Shown one piece after another: positions 24,201 through 33,342 of a stretch of 64,000 bases of DNA. How positions within the stretch are numbered: the stretch's first letter is position 1; every line of letters starts with the position of its first letter. The stretch is taken from NCBI GenBank assembly GCA_965213905.1, contig OZ243922.1, forward strand, positions 2,914,001 through 2,978,000, written 5' to 3'. The position numbers and the translations under genes are program-made. The notes under the pieces were generated by a model. The model was not told where the DNA came from and did no database searches. It worked only from the letters and a program-made list of their open reading frames with translations. The stretch comes from SIRX01 sp965213905 (lineage in GTDB: Bacteria > Actinomycetota > Rubrobacteria > Rubrobacterales > Rubrobacteraceae).

Positions 24201-24464
24201 ATGTACGAGACACTAGCGTTGATGCAAGGACAATCAGAGGGGCTCAAGCTCTTGGGCGTCGGGGTGGCGGCCGGGGTGGCTTCCATCGGCCCGGGCGTCG
24301 GGCTCGGTTATCTGATCGGCAAGACCATTGAGGCTATTAGCCGGCAGCCGGAACTCGGCGGTGAGTACCGGACGCTAATGTTCATCGGGATCGGCTTCGT
24401 CGAGGCGCTCTCGTTGTACGGTCTGGTCTTCGCCATCCTCCTGGCTTTCGTCCTCGGTGGGTAG
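24201..24464 (+). CDS. atpE: F1Fo ATP synthase subunit c
   Basis: The 87-aa two-helix proteolipid has the Gly-rich first helix (GVGVAAGVASIGPGVGLGYLIG), the polar loop SRQPE, and the second helix with the ion-binding Glu in FIGIGFVEALSLYGLVFAILLAFVL. The Gln used by Na+-binding c subunits in the first helix is Leu here (GVGLG), so proton coupling is likely (inference). GAGAGGAGCAGG lies upstream of ATG 24201. Confidence 0.95.
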   Translation: MYETLALMQGQSEGLKLLGVGVAAGVASIGPGVGLGYLIGKTIEAISRQPELGGEYRTLMFIGIGFVEALSLYGLVFAILLAFVLGG

Positions 24465-24477
24465 GAGATAGAAAAGC

Positions 24478-25014
24478 ATGGATAGCGGAGTATTCGAATT
24501 CAGCGCGAGCCTTATATTTTGGGAGTTAGTGGCTTTCGGGATTCTGCTGTTTCTCCTGTACTGGTTTGTGTATCCGCCGATTCGGGATCAAGTCCAGAAG
24601 CGCCAGTCGGAGATCGAAGGCGCCATTGACGAGGCCGAGAAGACCCGTAAAGAGGCCCGCGAACTACTGGCCGACTACCGGAAGCAACTCGACGAAGCCC
24701 GGGGCGAGGCCCGGCAAATCTTGGACGAGTCGCGCAAACAGGGTGAATCGCAGCGGGAGCGTATCCGCACCGAGGCCCGCGAGGAAAGCGAGCGCATAAT
24801 ACAGCGCGCCCGCGAGGAGATCGGGCGCGAGCGCGACACGGCCCTCCGGGAGGTCCGGGGCGAGGTTGCCGGAATGGTTATAGAAGCCTCGGAGAGGGTC
24901 CTGGGCCGCGAGGTAGACAACGAAGAGCACGAGCGTTTGATCTCCGAGGCGTTGGATAACCTCGAAGCCGAGGTAACCGGCGGCGTTTCCCAGGACGGGA
25001 GCCGGAACGCTTGA
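24478..25014 (+). CDS. atpF: F1Fo ATP synthase subunit b
   Basis: The 178-aa peripheral-stalk subunit has one N-terminal transmembrane helix (LIFWELVAFGILLFLLYWFVYPPIRDQVQKR) and a long, highly charged right-handed coiled coil (about 40-165, with EAEKTRKEARELLADYRKQL and EAREESERIIQRAREEI). It dimerises and ties subunit a to the top of F1 through delta. It starts 13 nt after atpE and overlaps atpH by 4 nt. Confidence 0.93.
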   Translation: MDSGVFEFSASLIFWELVAFGILLFLLYWFVYPPIRDQVQKRQSEIEGAIDEAEKTRKEARELLADYRKQLDEARGEARQILDESRKQGESQRERIRTEAREESERIIQRAREEIGRERDTALREVRGEVAGMVIEASERVLGREVDNEEHERLISEALDNLEAEVTGGVSQDGSRNA

Positions 25015-25556
25015 GCGCCGTTTCCACCTACGCCGAAGCCCTCTACGCCGCCGCCCGCGAGCGGGAAGAACTGGAAGACGTGCTCGACGAACTCAAAAAG
25101 TTCAACGGGGCGCTCGAAGAGGTCGAAGAGTTGAGGGAGTTTTTCTTCAGCCCCCAGATCACCGAGCGCGAAAAGCGTCAGGCCCTGGACAAACTAACCG
25201 AGAACATGACCTCCTCGACGAGCAACTTCCTGAAAGTGCTCTCGGACAACGGTCGTAACGAGATCTTTCCGGACGTGCTCCGGCGCTACGAGGAGCTCGT
25301 GGAGGAGCACTTCGACCGGGTGGAAGTAGAAGTCATCACGGCCGTCGAGCTTTCGGACGATATGGAAGAGCGTGTTAGAGAACGGCTTGGTAAAATCCTG
25401 GACGGGAGAGAAGTTTTGTTGGAGACCCGCGTGAACCCAGAAATTATGGGTGGAGCGGTCTTCCGGTTTGGGGGGGTTCTAATTGACAGTAGTATAAGGG
25501 GGAGGCTCAACGGCCTCCGGCAAGAGATGACCGAGAGGAGTGTTGTAAGTGGCTGA
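25011..25556 (+). CDS. atpH: F1Fo ATP synthase subunit delta
   Basis: The 181-aa subunit caps F1 and binds the b dimer. It shows the six-helix N-terminal domain (STYAEALYAAAREREELEDV, LREFFFSPQITEREKRQALDKL, TSNFLKVLSDNGRNEIFPDVLRRYEELV) and the C-terminal domain with VEVEVITAVELSDDM and NPEIMGGAVFRFGGVLIDSSIRGRL. It starts at TTG 25011, overlapping the atpF stop, and overlaps atpA by 8 nt. Confidence 0.93.
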   Translation: MSAVSTYAEALYAAAREREELEDVLDELKKFNGALEEVEELREFFFSPQITEREKRQALDKLTENMTSSTSNFLKVLSDNGRNEIFPDVLRRYEELVEEHFDRVEVEVITAVELSDDMEERVRERLGKILDGREVLLETRVNPEIMGGAVFRFGGVLIDSSIRGRLNGLRQEMTERSVVSG

Positions 25557-27150
25557 ACAGCTCAGGCCGGAGGAGATCTCCTCAATACTTAAAGGCGCGA
25601 TCACGGACTACGATAACCGGGTCCGCACCGAAGAGGTCGGACAGGTTCTGGACGTTGGTGACGGTATCGCCCGGGTCCACGGCCTCTCGAACGTTATGTA
25701 CCAGGAGATGCTGGAGTTCGAGGACGCCCGGGGGGAAAAGATCCTGGGCCTCGCCTTGAACCTGGAGGAGGACAACGTCGGCGCCATCGTCGCCGGCGAC
25801 GACCGGCACATTCAAGAAGGCAGCACCGTCCGGCGCACCGAGCGTCTGGCGAGCGTACCCGTCGGGAGCGGCGTTTTGGGAAGGGTCGTGGACCCTCTCG
25901 GCGTTCCGATAGACGGCAAGGGCGACATCGAAGCCGAGGACCAGCGTCCGGTGGAGATCATCGCCCCCGGCGTCATCCGCCGCCAAGAAGTCAACGAGCC
26001 GCTCCAGACCGGCATCAAGGCTATAGACGCCATGATCCCGATCGGCCGGGGACAGCGGGAACTCATTATCGGGGACCGCAAGACCGGCAAGACCTCCATC
26101 GTGGTAGACGCCATTATCAACCAGCGCGACCAGGACGTGAAGTGCGTCTACGTCGCCATCGGCCAGAAAGACTCTTCCGTGGCTTCCGTCATGCAGGACC
26201 TGGAGGAAGCCGGCGCCCTGGAGTATACGGCCATCGTGAACGCCTCCGCCTCCCAGTCGGCGACGCTCCAGTATCTGGCCCCCTACGCGGGGTGCGCCAT
26301 CGGGGAGCATTTCATGTACGAGGGCCAGGACGCGCTCGTTATCTTCGACGACCTCTCAAAGCACGCCGTCGCCTACCGGCAGATGATGCTGTTGTTGCGG
26401 CGTCCGCCGGGCCGCGAGGCTTACCCCGGGGACGTTTTCTACCTGCACTCGCGTCTTCTGGAACGGGCGGCCCGGATGTCGGACAACTACGGTGGCGGAT
26501 CGCTCACGGCGTTGCCGATTGTGGAGACCAAGGCCGGGGACATCTCTTCGTACATCCCGACGAACGTCATCTCGATCACGGACGGCCAGATCTTCCTGGA
26601 TACCGACCTCTTTAACCAGAACCAACGGCCGGCCGTTGACACGGGCAACTCGGTGAGCCGGGTTGGTGGCTCGGCCCAGATCAAGGCGATGAAGGACATC
26701 GCCGGTACGATGCGCCTGGAACTCAACCAGTTCCGCGAGCTTCAAAGCTTCGCCCAGTTCGGCAGCGACCTGGACAAGGCGACCCAGGACACCCTGGCCC
26801 GCGGGGAGCGGCAGCTCGCGATCCTGAAGCAAGACGAACGGGAGCCGCTGCCGGTCGAGGAGCAAGTCGTCATTGTCTACGCCGTCAGCAACGGCTACCT
26901 GGATGAGATCGAGGCGAACAACGTCCCCGACTGGGAGAGCCAATTCCGCGGCTACATGCGCGACAGCCACGACGGAATCCTCCAGTCGGTTCGGGACGAA
27001 CAGAAGCTCACCGAAGAGAACGAGGAGAGCCTCAAAGAAGCCATTCAAAGCTTCAACCGCAACTACGAGCCGCAGGACACCGGCGTTACCCTGGACATAG
27101 GGGCCGGCGGCGAAGAAGACGAAGAAGCCGAAGAGGAAGAGGCGGGCTAG
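25549..27150 (+). CDS. atpA: F1Fo ATP synthase subunit alpha
   Basis: The 533-aa non-catalytic subunit has the N-terminal barrel (EEVGQVLDVGDGIARVHGLSNVMYQEM), Walker A GDRKTGKTS, VYVAIGQKDSSVASV, the ALEYTAIVNASAS block, the LLLRRPPGREAYPGDVFYLHSRLLERAA signature region, and the helical C-terminal domain. Its C-terminus ends in an acidic tail (GGEEDEEAEEEEAG), longer than usual. GTG start 25549 overlaps atpH. It forms the alpha3beta3 ring with AtpD. Confidence 0.96.
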   Translation: MAEQLRPEEISSILKGAITDYDNRVRTEEVGQVLDVGDGIARVHGLSNVMYQEMLEFEDARGEKILGLALNLEEDNVGAIVAGDDRHIQEGSTVRRTERLASVPVGSGVLGRVVDPLGVPIDGKGDIEAEDQRPVEIIAPGVIRRQEVNEPLQTGIKAIDAMIPIGRGQRELIIGDRKTGKTSIVVDAIINQRDQDVKCVYVAIGQKDSSVASVMQDLEEAGALEYTAIVNASASQSATLQYLAPYAGCAIGEHFMYEGQDALVIFDDLSKHAVAYRQMMLLLRRPPGREAYPGDVFYLHSRLLERAARMSDNYGGGSLTALPIVETKAGDISSYIPTNVISITDGQIFLDTDLFNQNQRPAVDTGNSVSRVGGSAQIKAMKDIAGTMRLELNQFRELQSFAQFGSDLDKATQDTLARGERQLAILKQDEREPLPVEEQVVIVYAVSNGYLDEIEANNVPDWESQFRGYMRDSHDGILQSVRDEQKLTEENEESLKEAIQSFNRNYEPQDTGVTLDIGAGGEEDEEAEEEEAG

Positions 27151-27153
27151 GGT

Positions 27154-28029
27154 TTGGCCTCACTTAAGGACCTTCAGAGCCAGATACAGTCGGTCCGCAA
27201 CACGGCGAGGACGACCAATGCCTTGCAGACCGTCTCCGGCGTAAAGTTCCGCAAGGCGGAGGCGCGGGTGCACCACTCGCGGCCCTACGCCGAGAACATG
27301 CAACAAATGATGCGCGACATCGCCCGCAAGGCCAAAAACAGCAACAACCCGCTTTTGGCCGGCCGGGAGCGGGTGAACACCGTCGCCGTCGCCAGCATGA
27401 CGGCGGACCGGGGGCTCTGCGGCGGCTTTAACGCCCAGATACTGCGGCGCACCATGCGCTTCCGGCAGGAGCAGGACCACGACCTGATGCAGATCGCGAT
27501 GGGCCGCAAGGCCGTGGCCTTTTTCCAGTTTCGGGGCATCCGGCTGGAGGAGACCTTTACGGGGATCTCGGATTCACCCGAGTACCATCATTCGCAAGAG
27601 ATCGGACGTCACCTTACGGGCCTTTTCGAGGATGAGGAGGCTGATGAGGTTTACCTGATCTACAACCGCTTCGGGAGCGCGATGGTGCAGGAACCGCTCG
27701 TTACCCGCCTGCTTCCCGCGGCACCGGACGAGGACGAAGAGGAAGAGGACCAGCAGTTCGGCTCCGACACCCCGTTCGAGTACATCCCCGGGGTGGATGA
27801 GATCCTCACCGACCTCATCCCGAAGTACGTGGAAACGGTTATCTGGCAGGCGCTCTTGGAGAGCGCGGCCGGGGAGCACGGGGCCCGGATGACGGCGATG
27901 AAGAGCGCGACGGACAACGCCAACGAGATGGCGGACAACCTGACGCGGCAGATGAACAAAGCGCGGCAGGCACAGATCACCCAGGAAATCTTGGAGATTG
28001 CGGCCGGCGCCGAGGCACTGGGCAACTAG
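27154..28029 (+). CDS. atpG: F1Fo ATP synthase subunit gamma
   Basis: The 291-aa central-shaft subunit has the N-terminal helix (LQSQIQSVRNTARTTNALQTVSGVKFRKAE), the Rossmann-like core with SMTADRGLCGGFNAQILRR, and the C-terminal helix ending MTAMKSATDNANEMADNLTRQMNKARQAQITQEILEIAAGAEAL. A strongly acidic insert (DEDEEEEDQQFGSD) occurs around residue 195, where many gammas have a shorter loop. TTG start 27154, 4 nt after atpA. Confidence 0.94.
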   Translation: MASLKDLQSQIQSVRNTARTTNALQTVSGVKFRKAEARVHHSRPYAENMQQMMRDIARKAKNSNNPLLAGRERVNTVAVASMTADRGLCGGFNAQILRRTMRFRQEQDHDLMQIAMGRKAVAFFQFRGIRLEETFTGISDSPEYHHSQEIGRHLTGLFEDEEADEVYLIYNRFGSAMVQEPLVTRLLPAAPDEDEEEEDQQFGSDTPFEYIPGVDEILTDLIPKYVETVIWQALLESAAGEHGARMTAMKSATDNANEMADNLTRQMNKARQAQITQEILEIAAGAEALGN

Positions 28030-28045
28030 AGGAGGAGTAAACTCG

Positions 28046-29782
28046 ATGGATAAATCAGACAACCCAAGGAACAAGGCTAGAGACCTGATAAAAGGAATCA
28101 CTAAAGCCTTGACCGACGATGATAACCGGGCAGAAGAGCGGCAACAACAAACAGGCGGCCCTCCGGGGCCGGACAACGGTGGCAGCGCCCGCAGCGAAAC
28201 CACCCCGCAAGAAACCACCCCTCAAGAAACCACCCCTCAAGAAACCACCCCGCAAAAAGAAGGCCGGCGTAATGGTCGGGACGGACACCAGCAGGGCGGT
28301 GTCGGCACCATCGTCGAGGTCAAAGGCCCGGTCGTAGACATCCGGTTTTCCGGCGACGAAGTCCCGGAAATTTATAATGCTTTGACCGTCCAAATGCAGA
28401 GCGCCCAGGGCGAGCAGACGCTGACCATGGAAGTGCAGCAACTCCTCGGCGACGACTTGGTGCGCGCGGTCGCCATGTCCGGCACCGACGGCCTGCAGCG
28501 CGGCCTGGACGTGCAGGACACCGGGCAGCCGATAACCGTTCCCGTGGGCGAAAACGTACTCGGCCGGGTGTTAGACGTGCTCGGTGAGCCGGTAGACGAG
28601 CAGGGCGAGGTCGAGAGCCCGGACGACTTCTGGCCGATACACCGTGCGTCGCCCAAGTTCGAAGACCTCTCGCCCCAGGCCGAGCAGTTTCAGAGCGGCA
28701 TCAAAGTCGTCGACCTGCTCTGCCCGGTGCTCCGGGGCGGTAAAGTCGGGTTGTTCGGCGGTGCCGGCGTCGGAAAGACGGTGCTCATTACCGAGCTGAT
28801 CAACAACATCGCCCTGGAGTACGAGGGCACGAGCGTCTTCGTCGGGGTGGGGGAGCGGACCCGCGAGGGAAACGACCTCTACTACGAGATGCAAGAAGCC
28901 GGGGTCCTCAAGAACACGGCCATGATCTTCGGCCAGATGAACGAGCCGCCCGGCGCCCGACTGCGGGTCGGCCTGACCGGCGTTACCGTCTCCGAGTACT
29001 TCCGCGAGGAGAAGGGCCAGGACGTGCTCCTGTTCCTGGACAACATCTTCCGCTTTGTACAGGCCGGCAACGAGGTCTCCGCGCTCATGGGCCGGATGCC
29101 TTCGGAGGTTGGCTACCAGCCGACCCTCTCCACCGAAATGGGCGCGTTGCAGGAGCGCATCACCTCCACAAAGAACGGCTCAATCACGAGCTTCCAGGCG
29201 GTCTACGTTCCGGCGGACGACTTTACCGACCCGGCGCCGTTTACGGTGTTTGCCCACCTCGACTCTACGGTCGAGCTTACGCGGTCGCTTACGGAGCAGG
29301 GTATCTACCCGGCGGTTGACCCGCTGTCTTCCTCCTCTACCATCCTCGACCCATCCATCGTGGGTGATGAGCATTACCAGGTGGCGCAGCAGGTACAGAA
29401 CATCTTGCAGCGGTACAAAGAGTTGCAGGACATTATCGCTATCTTGGGCATGGACGAGCTTTCGGAGGAGGACAAGGTGATCGTGGGCCGGGCGCGCCGT
29501 TTGCAGCGCTTTCTCTCCCAGCCGTTCTTCGTGGCCGAGCAGTTCACCGGCCTAGAAGGTAAGTTCGTCTCGCTGGAGGACACCATCCGCAGCTTCAAGG
29601 AGGTCGTCCAGGGCCAGCATGACGACCTGCCCGAGCAGGCGTTCTACATGGTCGGCGACATTGACGAGGCCCTGGAGAAAGCCCGCGGCATGAGCGGCGA
29701 GGAAGCTGAGGAGGAAGTCGAGGAGGAAGAAGAGGGCGAGAACAGACAGGAAGATGAGGCCGGGCAAGGTGAGAACGAGTAG
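28046..29782 (+). CDS. atpD: F1Fo ATP synthase subunit beta with an unusual N-terminal extension
   Basis: From ATG 28046 (GGAGGAG upstream) the product is 578 aa, about 100 longer than usual. The canonical subunit begins near residue 86 (GVGTIVEVKGPVVDIRF) and has Walker A GGAGVGKT, the catalytic GVGERTREGNDLY, LLFLDNIFRFVQAG and the DELSE.D motif as MDELSEEDKVIVGRARR. The extra N-terminus is charged, and contains four tandem ETTPQ units and GRRNGRDGH. The C-terminus adds an acidic tail (EEAEEEVEEEEEGEN). The extension is in frame with the visible Shine-Dalgarno and no better internal start is seen. Its role is unknown. Confidence 0.95.
   Translation: MDKSDNPRNKARDLIKGITKALTDDDNRAEERQQQTGGPPGPDNGGSARSETTPQETTPQETTPQETTPQKEGRRNGRDGHQQGGVGTIVEVKGPVVDIRFSGDEVPEIYNALTVQMQSAQGEQTLTMEVQQLLGDDLVRAVAMSGTDGLQRGLDVQDTGQPITVPVGENVLGRVLDVLGEPVDEQGEVESPDDFWPIHRASPKFEDLSPQAEQFQSGIKVVDLLCPVLRGGKVGLFGGAGVGKTVLITELINNIALEYEGTSVFVGVGERTREGNDLYYEMQEAGVLKNTAMIFGQMNEPPGARLRVGLTGVTVSEYFREEKGQDVLLFLDNIFRFVQAGNEVSALMGRMPSEVGYQPTLSTEMGALQERITSTKNGSITSFQAVYVPADDFTDPAPFTVFAHLDSTVELTRSLTEQGIYPAVDPLSSSSTILDPSIVGDEHYQVAQQVQNILQRYKELQDIIAILGMDELSEEDKVIVGRARRLQRFLSQPFFVAEQFTGLEGKFVSLEDTIRSFKEVVQGQHDDLPEQAFYMVGDIDEALEKARGMSGEEAEEEVEEEEEGENRQEDEAGQGENE
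28196..28255 (+). repeat. 15-bp tandem repeat (x4) inside atpD
   Basis: Four near-identical 15-bp units (gaaaccaccccgcaa type, varying at one position) encode four ETTPQ pentapeptides in the atpD N-terminal extension. Slippage could change copy number without shifting frame. Confidence 0.85.
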
Positions 29783-30228
29783 TGGCGGATGACGGCCGCC
29801 AACTATTCTGCCGCATCATCACGCCGCAAGACATCGTCTTCGACGGCGAAGTCAACCGGGTAATAGCCCGTATCTCGGATGGTGAGATCGGGGTTCTGGC
29901 GGACCACGTACCGACGATCTCTACGGTAGAGATAGGGGACGTCCGTATTTTGCAGGGCGACGATACCACGGTCTACGCGACTTCCGACGGCTTTTTCAAA
30001 GTCTCCGAGAACCTGGTGCAAGTGCTGGTGGAAGAGGCGATGTTGGCTGACGAGATAGACGTTAGTGATGCGGAGAGCCGGGTAGAGGAAGCTGAGAAAG
30101 AGCTTTCCGGGCTCGGTGAGGAAGACGAAGAAGGTGAGGACCTGGACCGGCGCCGCAAAGACATCGAGCGGCGGCGGAGCATCGGTGAGAATTATGCCCG
30201 CGTCGCCCGCAAGTACGGCGGGGCTTAG
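29782..30228 (+). CDS. atpC: F1Fo ATP synthase subunit epsilon
   Basis: The 148-aa subunit has the N-terminal beta-sandwich (LFCRIITPQDIVFDGEVNRVIARISDGEIGVLADH) and the C-terminal helical hairpin (DVSDAESRVEEAEKELSGL... RRRKDIERRRSIGENYARVARKY), with an acidic EEDEEGED loop between the helices. It couples the gamma shaft to the c-ring and can brake ATP hydrolysis. GTG start shares its first base with the atpD stop. It is the last atp gene; murA follows after 112 nt. Confidence 0.93.
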   Translation: MADDGRQLFCRIITPQDIVFDGEVNRVIARISDGEIGVLADHVPTISTVEIGDVRILQGDDTTVYATSDGFFKVSENLVQVLVEEAMLADEIDVSDAESRVEEAEKELSGLGEEDEEGEDLDRRRKDIERRRSIGENYARVARKYGGA

Positions 30229-30340
30229 GCCGGCAATACCTTAACAAAAGTGTGGTTTTAGTGTAATAGCGCTGTTACCTGCGGGTTGTAAGATGCGCGT
30301 TAGTTGTGTCCGGCTGAATAGAAAACATCGGGGGAGAACA

Positions 30341-31627
30341 GTGTCAGAGAGGTTCCTGATCGAGGGCGGCGCGCCGCTCTTTGGAGAGGTCGAGGTTTCG
30401 GGGGCGAAAAACGCGGCGCTCAAGCTAATCGCCGCTTCGCTTCTGGCTCCCGGCCGTACCACGCTGCATAACGTGCCGCGCATAAAAGACGTAAACACCA
30501 TGCTCGCCGTGCTCGACGGGCTCGGGGTCGAGACCGGGTTCTCAGACGGTGTACTCCGGATCGAAGCCGGAGAGCTCGACTCTTACACGGCTCCCTACGA
30601 CCTGGTGCGCCAGATGCGGGCTTCTATAGTAGTTCTCGGGCCGTTGGTCGCCCGTTTCGGTGAGGCGGAGGTTTCGGCGCCGGGCGGGTGCAACCTGGGC
30701 CTGCGGAAGTTCGACTTCCACCTAAACGGTCTGCGGGCGCTCGGGGCGGAGATCGAGCTGGACCACGGTTTTATCAAAGCCACCGCGCCCCACGGACTTC
30801 GCGGGGCGGAGGTGATCTTCGAGTACCCGAGCGTAACGGCTACCGAGAACGTGATGATGGCCGCCGTGCTGGCCGACGGTCTCACGATAATCGAGAACGG
30901 CGCCCGCGAGCCGGAGGTCGTCGCGCTGGCGGATTTCCTGAACCTTATGGGCGCCCGCGTCGAAGGCGCGGGTACCGGCCGCATCGTCATAGAGGGCGTA
31001 GAAGAACTGCACCCCGTGGAGTACGCGGTTATGTCCGACCGGATCGAAGCCGGAACGTTTATCATGTCCACCGCCGCCGCCGGCGGGAACGTCCTCGTGA
31101 AAAACCTGGCCCCGGAACACTTAAAGATGGAGTTCGAGAAGCTGCGCGAGATGGGCGTGGGCCTAGAGCCCGAGAACGGCGGCATCCGGGTGCGAGTTGA
31201 AGACCCGGCGGATCTTCAGGGAGTAGACGTCTCTACCTTGCCGTTCCCCGGTTTCGCCACGGATCTCCAGGCTCAGATGCTGGTGCTTCTGACCCAGGTC
31301 TCCGGGGCCGGTATCATCACCGAAAACGTTTACGAGAACCGATTGCAAGTCGCCGAAGAGTTGAACCGCATGGGTGCTGGTATAGACCTTTTCGGCGGGC
31401 ACCGGGCGCTCGTCCGGGGCCCGCGCCAACTCTCGGGGACCATTGTTCAATCGCCGGATCTCCGTGGGGGAGCAGGCCTCGTGATGGCCGGGCTCGTCGC
31501 CCGGGGCACGACTATCGTAGACGGCGCCGGGCACGTCCTCCGCGGCTACGAAGACTTCGAAGAAAAGCTCTCCGGGCTGGGCGCCGCGGTCGCCTTCGCC
31601 GAGTCGGGCGAACCCGCTATGTCTTAG
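30341..31627 (+). CDS. murA: UDP-N-acetylglucosamine 1-carboxyvinyltransferase MurA
   Basis: The enzyme transfers enolpyruvate from PEP to UDP-GlcNAc, the first committed step of peptidoglycan synthesis. From GTG 30341 (GGGGGAGA upstream) it is 428 aa: FLIEGGAPLFGEVEVSGAKNAALKLI, MRASIVVLGPLVARFG, and the catalytic Cys117 in SAPGGCNLGLRKFDFHL, so it should be fosfomycin-sensitive in type (Cys rather than Asp). The frame extends upstream to 30293, but the conserved N-terminus and Shine-Dalgarno favour 30341. Confidence 0.94.
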   Translation: MSERFLIEGGAPLFGEVEVSGAKNAALKLIAASLLAPGRTTLHNVPRIKDVNTMLAVLDGLGVETGFSDGVLRIEAGELDSYTAPYDLVRQMRASIVVLGPLVARFGEAEVSAPGGCNLGLRKFDFHLNGLRALGAEIELDHGFIKATAPHGLRGAEVIFEYPSVTATENVMMAAVLADGLTIIENGAREPEVVALADFLNLMGARVEGAGTGRIVIEGVEELHPVEYAVMSDRIEAGTFIMSTAAAGGNVLVKNLAPEHLKMEFEKLREMGVGLEPENGGIRVRVEDPADLQGVDVSTLPFPGFATDLQAQMLVLLTQVSGAGIITENVYENRLQVAEELNRMGAGIDLFGGHRALVRGPRQLSGTIVQSPDLRGGAGLVMAGLVARGTTIVDGAGHVLRGYEDFEEKLSGLGAAVAFAESGEPAMS

Positions 31628-31728
31628 CGCCGCTATATCTTGGCGCCGGCCGGCCGGAAATAACCGTAGGCCCCGTATTTCGGCAAAAAGCCGGCGAGTA
31701 TATAGAATAGTCTTTTTGACCCGACTAC

Positions 31729-32865
31729 ATGGATCGAGGAAGCCTGGAGACTACGGCAGTTACAAACGAGGTGCTATCTCTCACGCGCCGGCTGGTGCGC
31801 TACCAATCGTATACGCCCGGGGCCGCGCAATCCGCCATGGATTTTATAAACGGCTGGTTCGAGGCCCGGGACCTTGAACCTATACAGTATGCCGGCGCGG
31901 GGCCGAACGGCAAGCTCACCTCTTCGGTGGTTCGGGTAGGGTCGGGTGAACCCCGGATACTGCTGCACGGTCACGCAGACGTGGTTCCCGGCGAAGAAAG
32001 CCAGTTCGAGCCTTACGAAGAGAACGACGAGCTCTACGGACGCGGGGTATACGACATGAAAGGCGCCCTCGCGGCCATGATGTACGCCGTCGAAGACCTG
32101 CACAAGATCGGCTGCGACTGTACCGTGGAGTTGCTCGTAGTTCCCGACGAGGAGCGGGAGTTCGACGGGCCGACCGGGGCGGAGGTTCTGGTCCGAAAAG
32201 GCCACGTGGGAGATTTCTTAATAACCGGGGAGCCGACGGATTTTCACATCGGGACCCAGGCGAAAGGGGTTCTGGACCTCCGAATTACGCTGCTTGGAAA
32301 AAGCGCCCACGGCTCCGTACCGTGGCTCGGTAAGAACGCCATCATGCGCGCCCACGAGCACTACAAGCGCGTCCTGGAACTGCCGTTCGCAAAAGAACGC
32401 AACGACCTCTTCCCATACCCGAGCATCAACATGGCCCGTATCATCGGGGGGGACGTGATAAACCGCGTGCCGGACCGCTGCACCTACGACCTGGACATCC
32501 GCTACCTGCCCGAGCAAGACCCGGGAGAGATAGCCCGCCAGATCCGGTCCATACAACTCCCCGCCGAAGTCGAAACCCTCTTCTGCCGGGAGCCCACCTA
32601 CATCTCCCGTTCCAGCCCCTTCGTAAAGGCGCTCCGCGAGGTCGCCGCCCGGCACTTCCACGGTAACCCGGTCGGAGTGGGGCGCCACGGGGCGTCGGAC
32701 ATCGTATACTTCCAGCGCGTCGGCGTGCCGGGCGTGGAGTTCGGGCCTATCGGCGGCGGCCACCACGGGCCGAAAGAGTACGTCGTGGCATCCTCGCTAG
32801 AGAACTATCGCCGGATGCTCGTGCAGTTTTGCCAGATACTCGGGCGCAACGGGAGCGGTCTTTAG
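31729..32865 (+). CDS. M20 family metallopeptidase (ArgE/DapE-like)
   Basis: The 378-aa product has the M20 di-zinc motifs: LLHGHADVVPG (His and catalytic Asp), GRGVYDMKGALAAMMYAVEDL (bridging Asp), VPDEERE...TGAE (Glu base and ligand), TGEPTD and the C-terminal GPIGGGHHGPKEYV (His ligand). The lid domain has AKGVLDLRITLLGKSAHGSVPWLGKNAI. The family deacylates amino acids or cleaves small peptides; acetylornithine deacetylase and succinyl-DAP desuccinylase are the closest named types, but the substrate cannot be decided. It has no clear Shine-Dalgarno and stands alone between murA and the nuo operon. Confidence 0.82.
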   Translation: MDRGSLETTAVTNEVLSLTRRLVRYQSYTPGAAQSAMDFINGWFEARDLEPIQYAGAGPNGKLTSSVVRVGSGEPRILLHGHADVVPGEESQFEPYEENDELYGRGVYDMKGALAAMMYAVEDLHKIGCDCTVELLVVPDEEREFDGPTGAEVLVRKGHVGDFLITGEPTDFHIGTQAKGVLDLRITLLGKSAHGSVPWLGKNAIMRAHEHYKRVLELPFAKERNDLFPYPSINMARIIGGDVINRVPDRCTYDLDIRYLPEQDPGEIARQIRSIQLPAEVETLFCREPTYISRSSPFVKALREVAARHFHGNPVGVGRHGASDIVYFQRVGVPGVEFGPIGGGHHGPKEYVVASSLENYRRMLVQFCQILGRNGSGL

Positions 32866-32892
32866 CAGCGTTTTGATACCATTAGCTACAGC

Positions 32893-32921
32893 TTGAAAGT
32901 TTGTTGAAACAAGGGTATATT
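32893..32921 (+). promoter_or_regulatory. nuo operon promoter
   Basis: TTGAAA (32893-32898), 17-nt spacer, TATATT (32916-32921). Predicted +1 near 32928, about 25 nt before the nuoA TTG start. Confidence 0.7.
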
Positions 32922-32952
32922 CCGGGTAGTTATTCGGGAAGAAAGGCGCGGT

Positions 32953-33342
32953 TTGACGCTAGGTCTTTTGCAACAGGAAATCTCCTACGGGACGTTGTAT
33001 CTATACGTCGGGATTTTCATGTTGTTGGTAACGGGTTTCGTCGCGACGGTTCTGGTGATGGCGCGTTTGATCTCACCGGGGAGCCAGTCGCGGACTAAGG
33101 ACCAGATCTACGAGACGGGCGAATCGACCGTGACGGACCCGTGGCGTCCTTTCCCGGTCCGCTACTACATCTTCGCGCTGCTCTTCCTGATCTTCGACGT
33201 GGAGGCGGCGTTTCTTTTCCCGTGGGCGGTAGTCTACGAGGAGCTCGCCCTGTACGGCTTTATTCAAATGGCTATCTTCGTCTTCATATTGACCGCGGGG
33301 CTTATTTACGAATGGAAGAAGGGGGCCCTTAAATGGGTGTAA
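32953..33342 (+). CDS. nuoA: NADH-quinone oxidoreductase subunit A
   Basis: The 129-aa three-helix membrane subunit has YETGE as QIYETGESTVTDPWRPFPVRYYIFALLFLIFDVEAAFLFPWAV, the family core with the conserved FD.E. It starts at TTG 32953 after GGGAAGAAAGG. It opens an operon of eleven complex I genes and overlaps nuoB by 10 nt. Confidence 0.94.
   Translation: MTLGLLQQEISYGTLYLYVGIFMLLVTGFVATVLVMARLISPGSQSRTKDQIYETGESTVTDPWRPFPVRYYIFALLFLIFDVEAAFLFPWAVVYEELALYGFIQMAIFVFILTAGLIYEWKKGALKWV

Noticed and set aside
28196..28255. Tandem repeats in atpD as a CRISPR-like array
   Set aside because: The units are 15 bp without spacers and encode an in-frame pentapeptide repeat; no cas genes are present.
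31636..31657. GC-rich palindromic run (ggcgccggccggccgg) after murA as a terminator
   Set aside because: Self-complementary but without a T tract or clear loop; could form by chance in GC-rich sequence.
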